From contig CALDKR010000212.1 in NCBI GenBank assembly GCA_937898095.1, forward strand, positions 1 to 14,412: a DNA stretch of 14,412 bases, read 5' to 3'. Shown here one piece after another: positions 14,104 to 14,412 of the stretch; positions within the stretch are counted from its first letter, which is position 1; every line of letters begins with the position of its first letter. The position numbers and the translations under genes were made by a program. Below the pieces are notes generated by a model that was not told the DNA's origin, ran no database searches, and worked only from the letters and a program-made list of their open reading frames with translations. Source of the DNA: an uncultured Rhodoluna sp. GTDB lineage: Bacteria; Actinomycetota; Actinomycetes; Actinomycetales; Microbacteriaceae.

Positions 14104-14412
14104 TGGCCATTTGCCGCGCAGATAGTTAGTTGGCCAGTAGTCAATTTCCACTCCAAGTTCATGCGCTGCTCGAAGCGGCCAGTGTGGGTCTCGCAACCCG
14201 GCGCGACCGATCATAATCACTTCAACCTTTGTTGAGTTGAGAATTTCTTCAGCTTGACGCGCCTCGGTGATTTGACCTACTGCGCTAACCGGCGCATCGA
14301 TTGCTTCTGCCACCTGCTCAGAAAAAGCAACCTGATAGCCAGGCCCGGTTGGAATCTTAACTCCGGTAATAAGCCCTCCGCTTGAGATGTCAAGAAGATC
14401 TGCCCCAGCCGC
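14092..14412 (-). CDS. NADH:flavin oxidoreductase / Old Yellow Enzyme family, C-terminal part (YqjM-like), cut by window edge
   Basis: The minus frame is open from the right edge to the TGA at 14092-14094 and gives the last 106 residues. They read AAGADLLDISSGG at the cut, then KIPTGPGYQVAFSEQ, APVSAVGQIT, and VIMIGRAGLRDPHWPLRAAHELG, ending in DYWPTNYLRG. DLLDISSGG, the VxAVGxIT strand and the GRaxLRDPxWPLRAA segment (FMN phosphate binding) are typical of YqjM-class ene-reductases. These are FMN enzymes that reduce activated C=C bonds with NAD(P)H; the physiological substrate is unknown. The N-terminal barrel and catalytic residues lie outside the window. An internal GTG at 14313 is not the true start, since homology continues upstream. 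It is convergent with, and overlaps by 12 bp, the short CNNM gene. Confidence 0.85.
   Translation of the reverse strand, partial: AAGADLLDISSGGLITGVKIPTGPGYQVAFSEQVAEAIDAPVSAVGQITEARQAEEILNSTKVEVIMIGRAGLRDPHWPLRAAHELGVEIDYWPTNYLRGKWPLAR

Noticed and set aside
1..14412. Mobile element, prophage, CRISPR array, tRNA or defence island
   Set aside because: No transposase, integrase, terminal repeats, regularly spaced repeat arrays or tRNA-like cloverleaf were seen; nearly all sequence is accounted for by metabolic, regulatory and membrane genes.

Overview
The window looks like a chromosomal segment of an actinobacterium of moderate GC content, most likely in or near the family Microbacteriaceae (for example the freshwater Luna-type lineages). 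The evidence is a fused actinobacterial 2-oxoglutarate decarboxylase/dehydrogenase (Kgd), a SigR/RsrA-type redox sigma/anti-sigma pair next to an aroA-rsgA-hisN cluster, and a tandem pair of CNNM/CorC membrane proteins. The assignment is inferred from protein families and gene order only; no rRNA or other taxonomic marker is present.

Left part (1-3074): the end of a myo-inositol catabolic operon on the + strand, with the 3' end of iolD, then an iolE-like TIM-barrel gene, then iolH. A strong bidirectional hairpin terminator (2236-2269) separates iolH from a convergent GntR/HutC-type regulator with a UTRA domain. The regulator's 3' end carries a tandem duplication, and a perfect inverted repeat lies upstream of its start.

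Middle (3129-6268, - strand): a tightly packed aroA-rsgA-hisN cluster covering aromatic amino acid synthesis, 30S subunit maturation and histidine synthesis. aroA and rsgA overlap by 4 bp at a TTG start. Divergent from aroA is the sigR-rsrA operon (6323-7233). The most interesting regulatory signal of the window is here: an exact GGAAT-N18-GTT match to the SigR-class promoter at 6248-6273. It overlaps the first codons of aroA and lies upstream of a long, Shine-Dalgarno-supported sigR start. A second in-frame start 60 bp downstream matches where the conserved protein begins. This resembles the two-isoform SigR/SigR' feedback design of Streptomyces.

Right part: kgd (7897-11643, - strand) is followed 3 bp later by an SGNH-hydrolase-like gene that appears to have lost its catalytic residues. 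This unit converges on rsrA. Divergent from kgd is a two-gene operon of CNNM/CorC proteins (11742-14103). The first member is full length; the second is short and has a degenerate CBS2 region. Its 3' end overlaps by 12 bp the 3' end of a convergent Old Yellow Enzyme-family gene that runs off the right edge.

Coding density is very high. The only sizeable non-coding stretches are about 50-100 bp each, and none exceeds 300 bp. I saw no tRNA, rRNA, insertion sequence, CRISPR array or phage feature. I did not find a clearly new defence or mobile system; the interest lies in regulatory architecture and in apparent pseudoenzymes.
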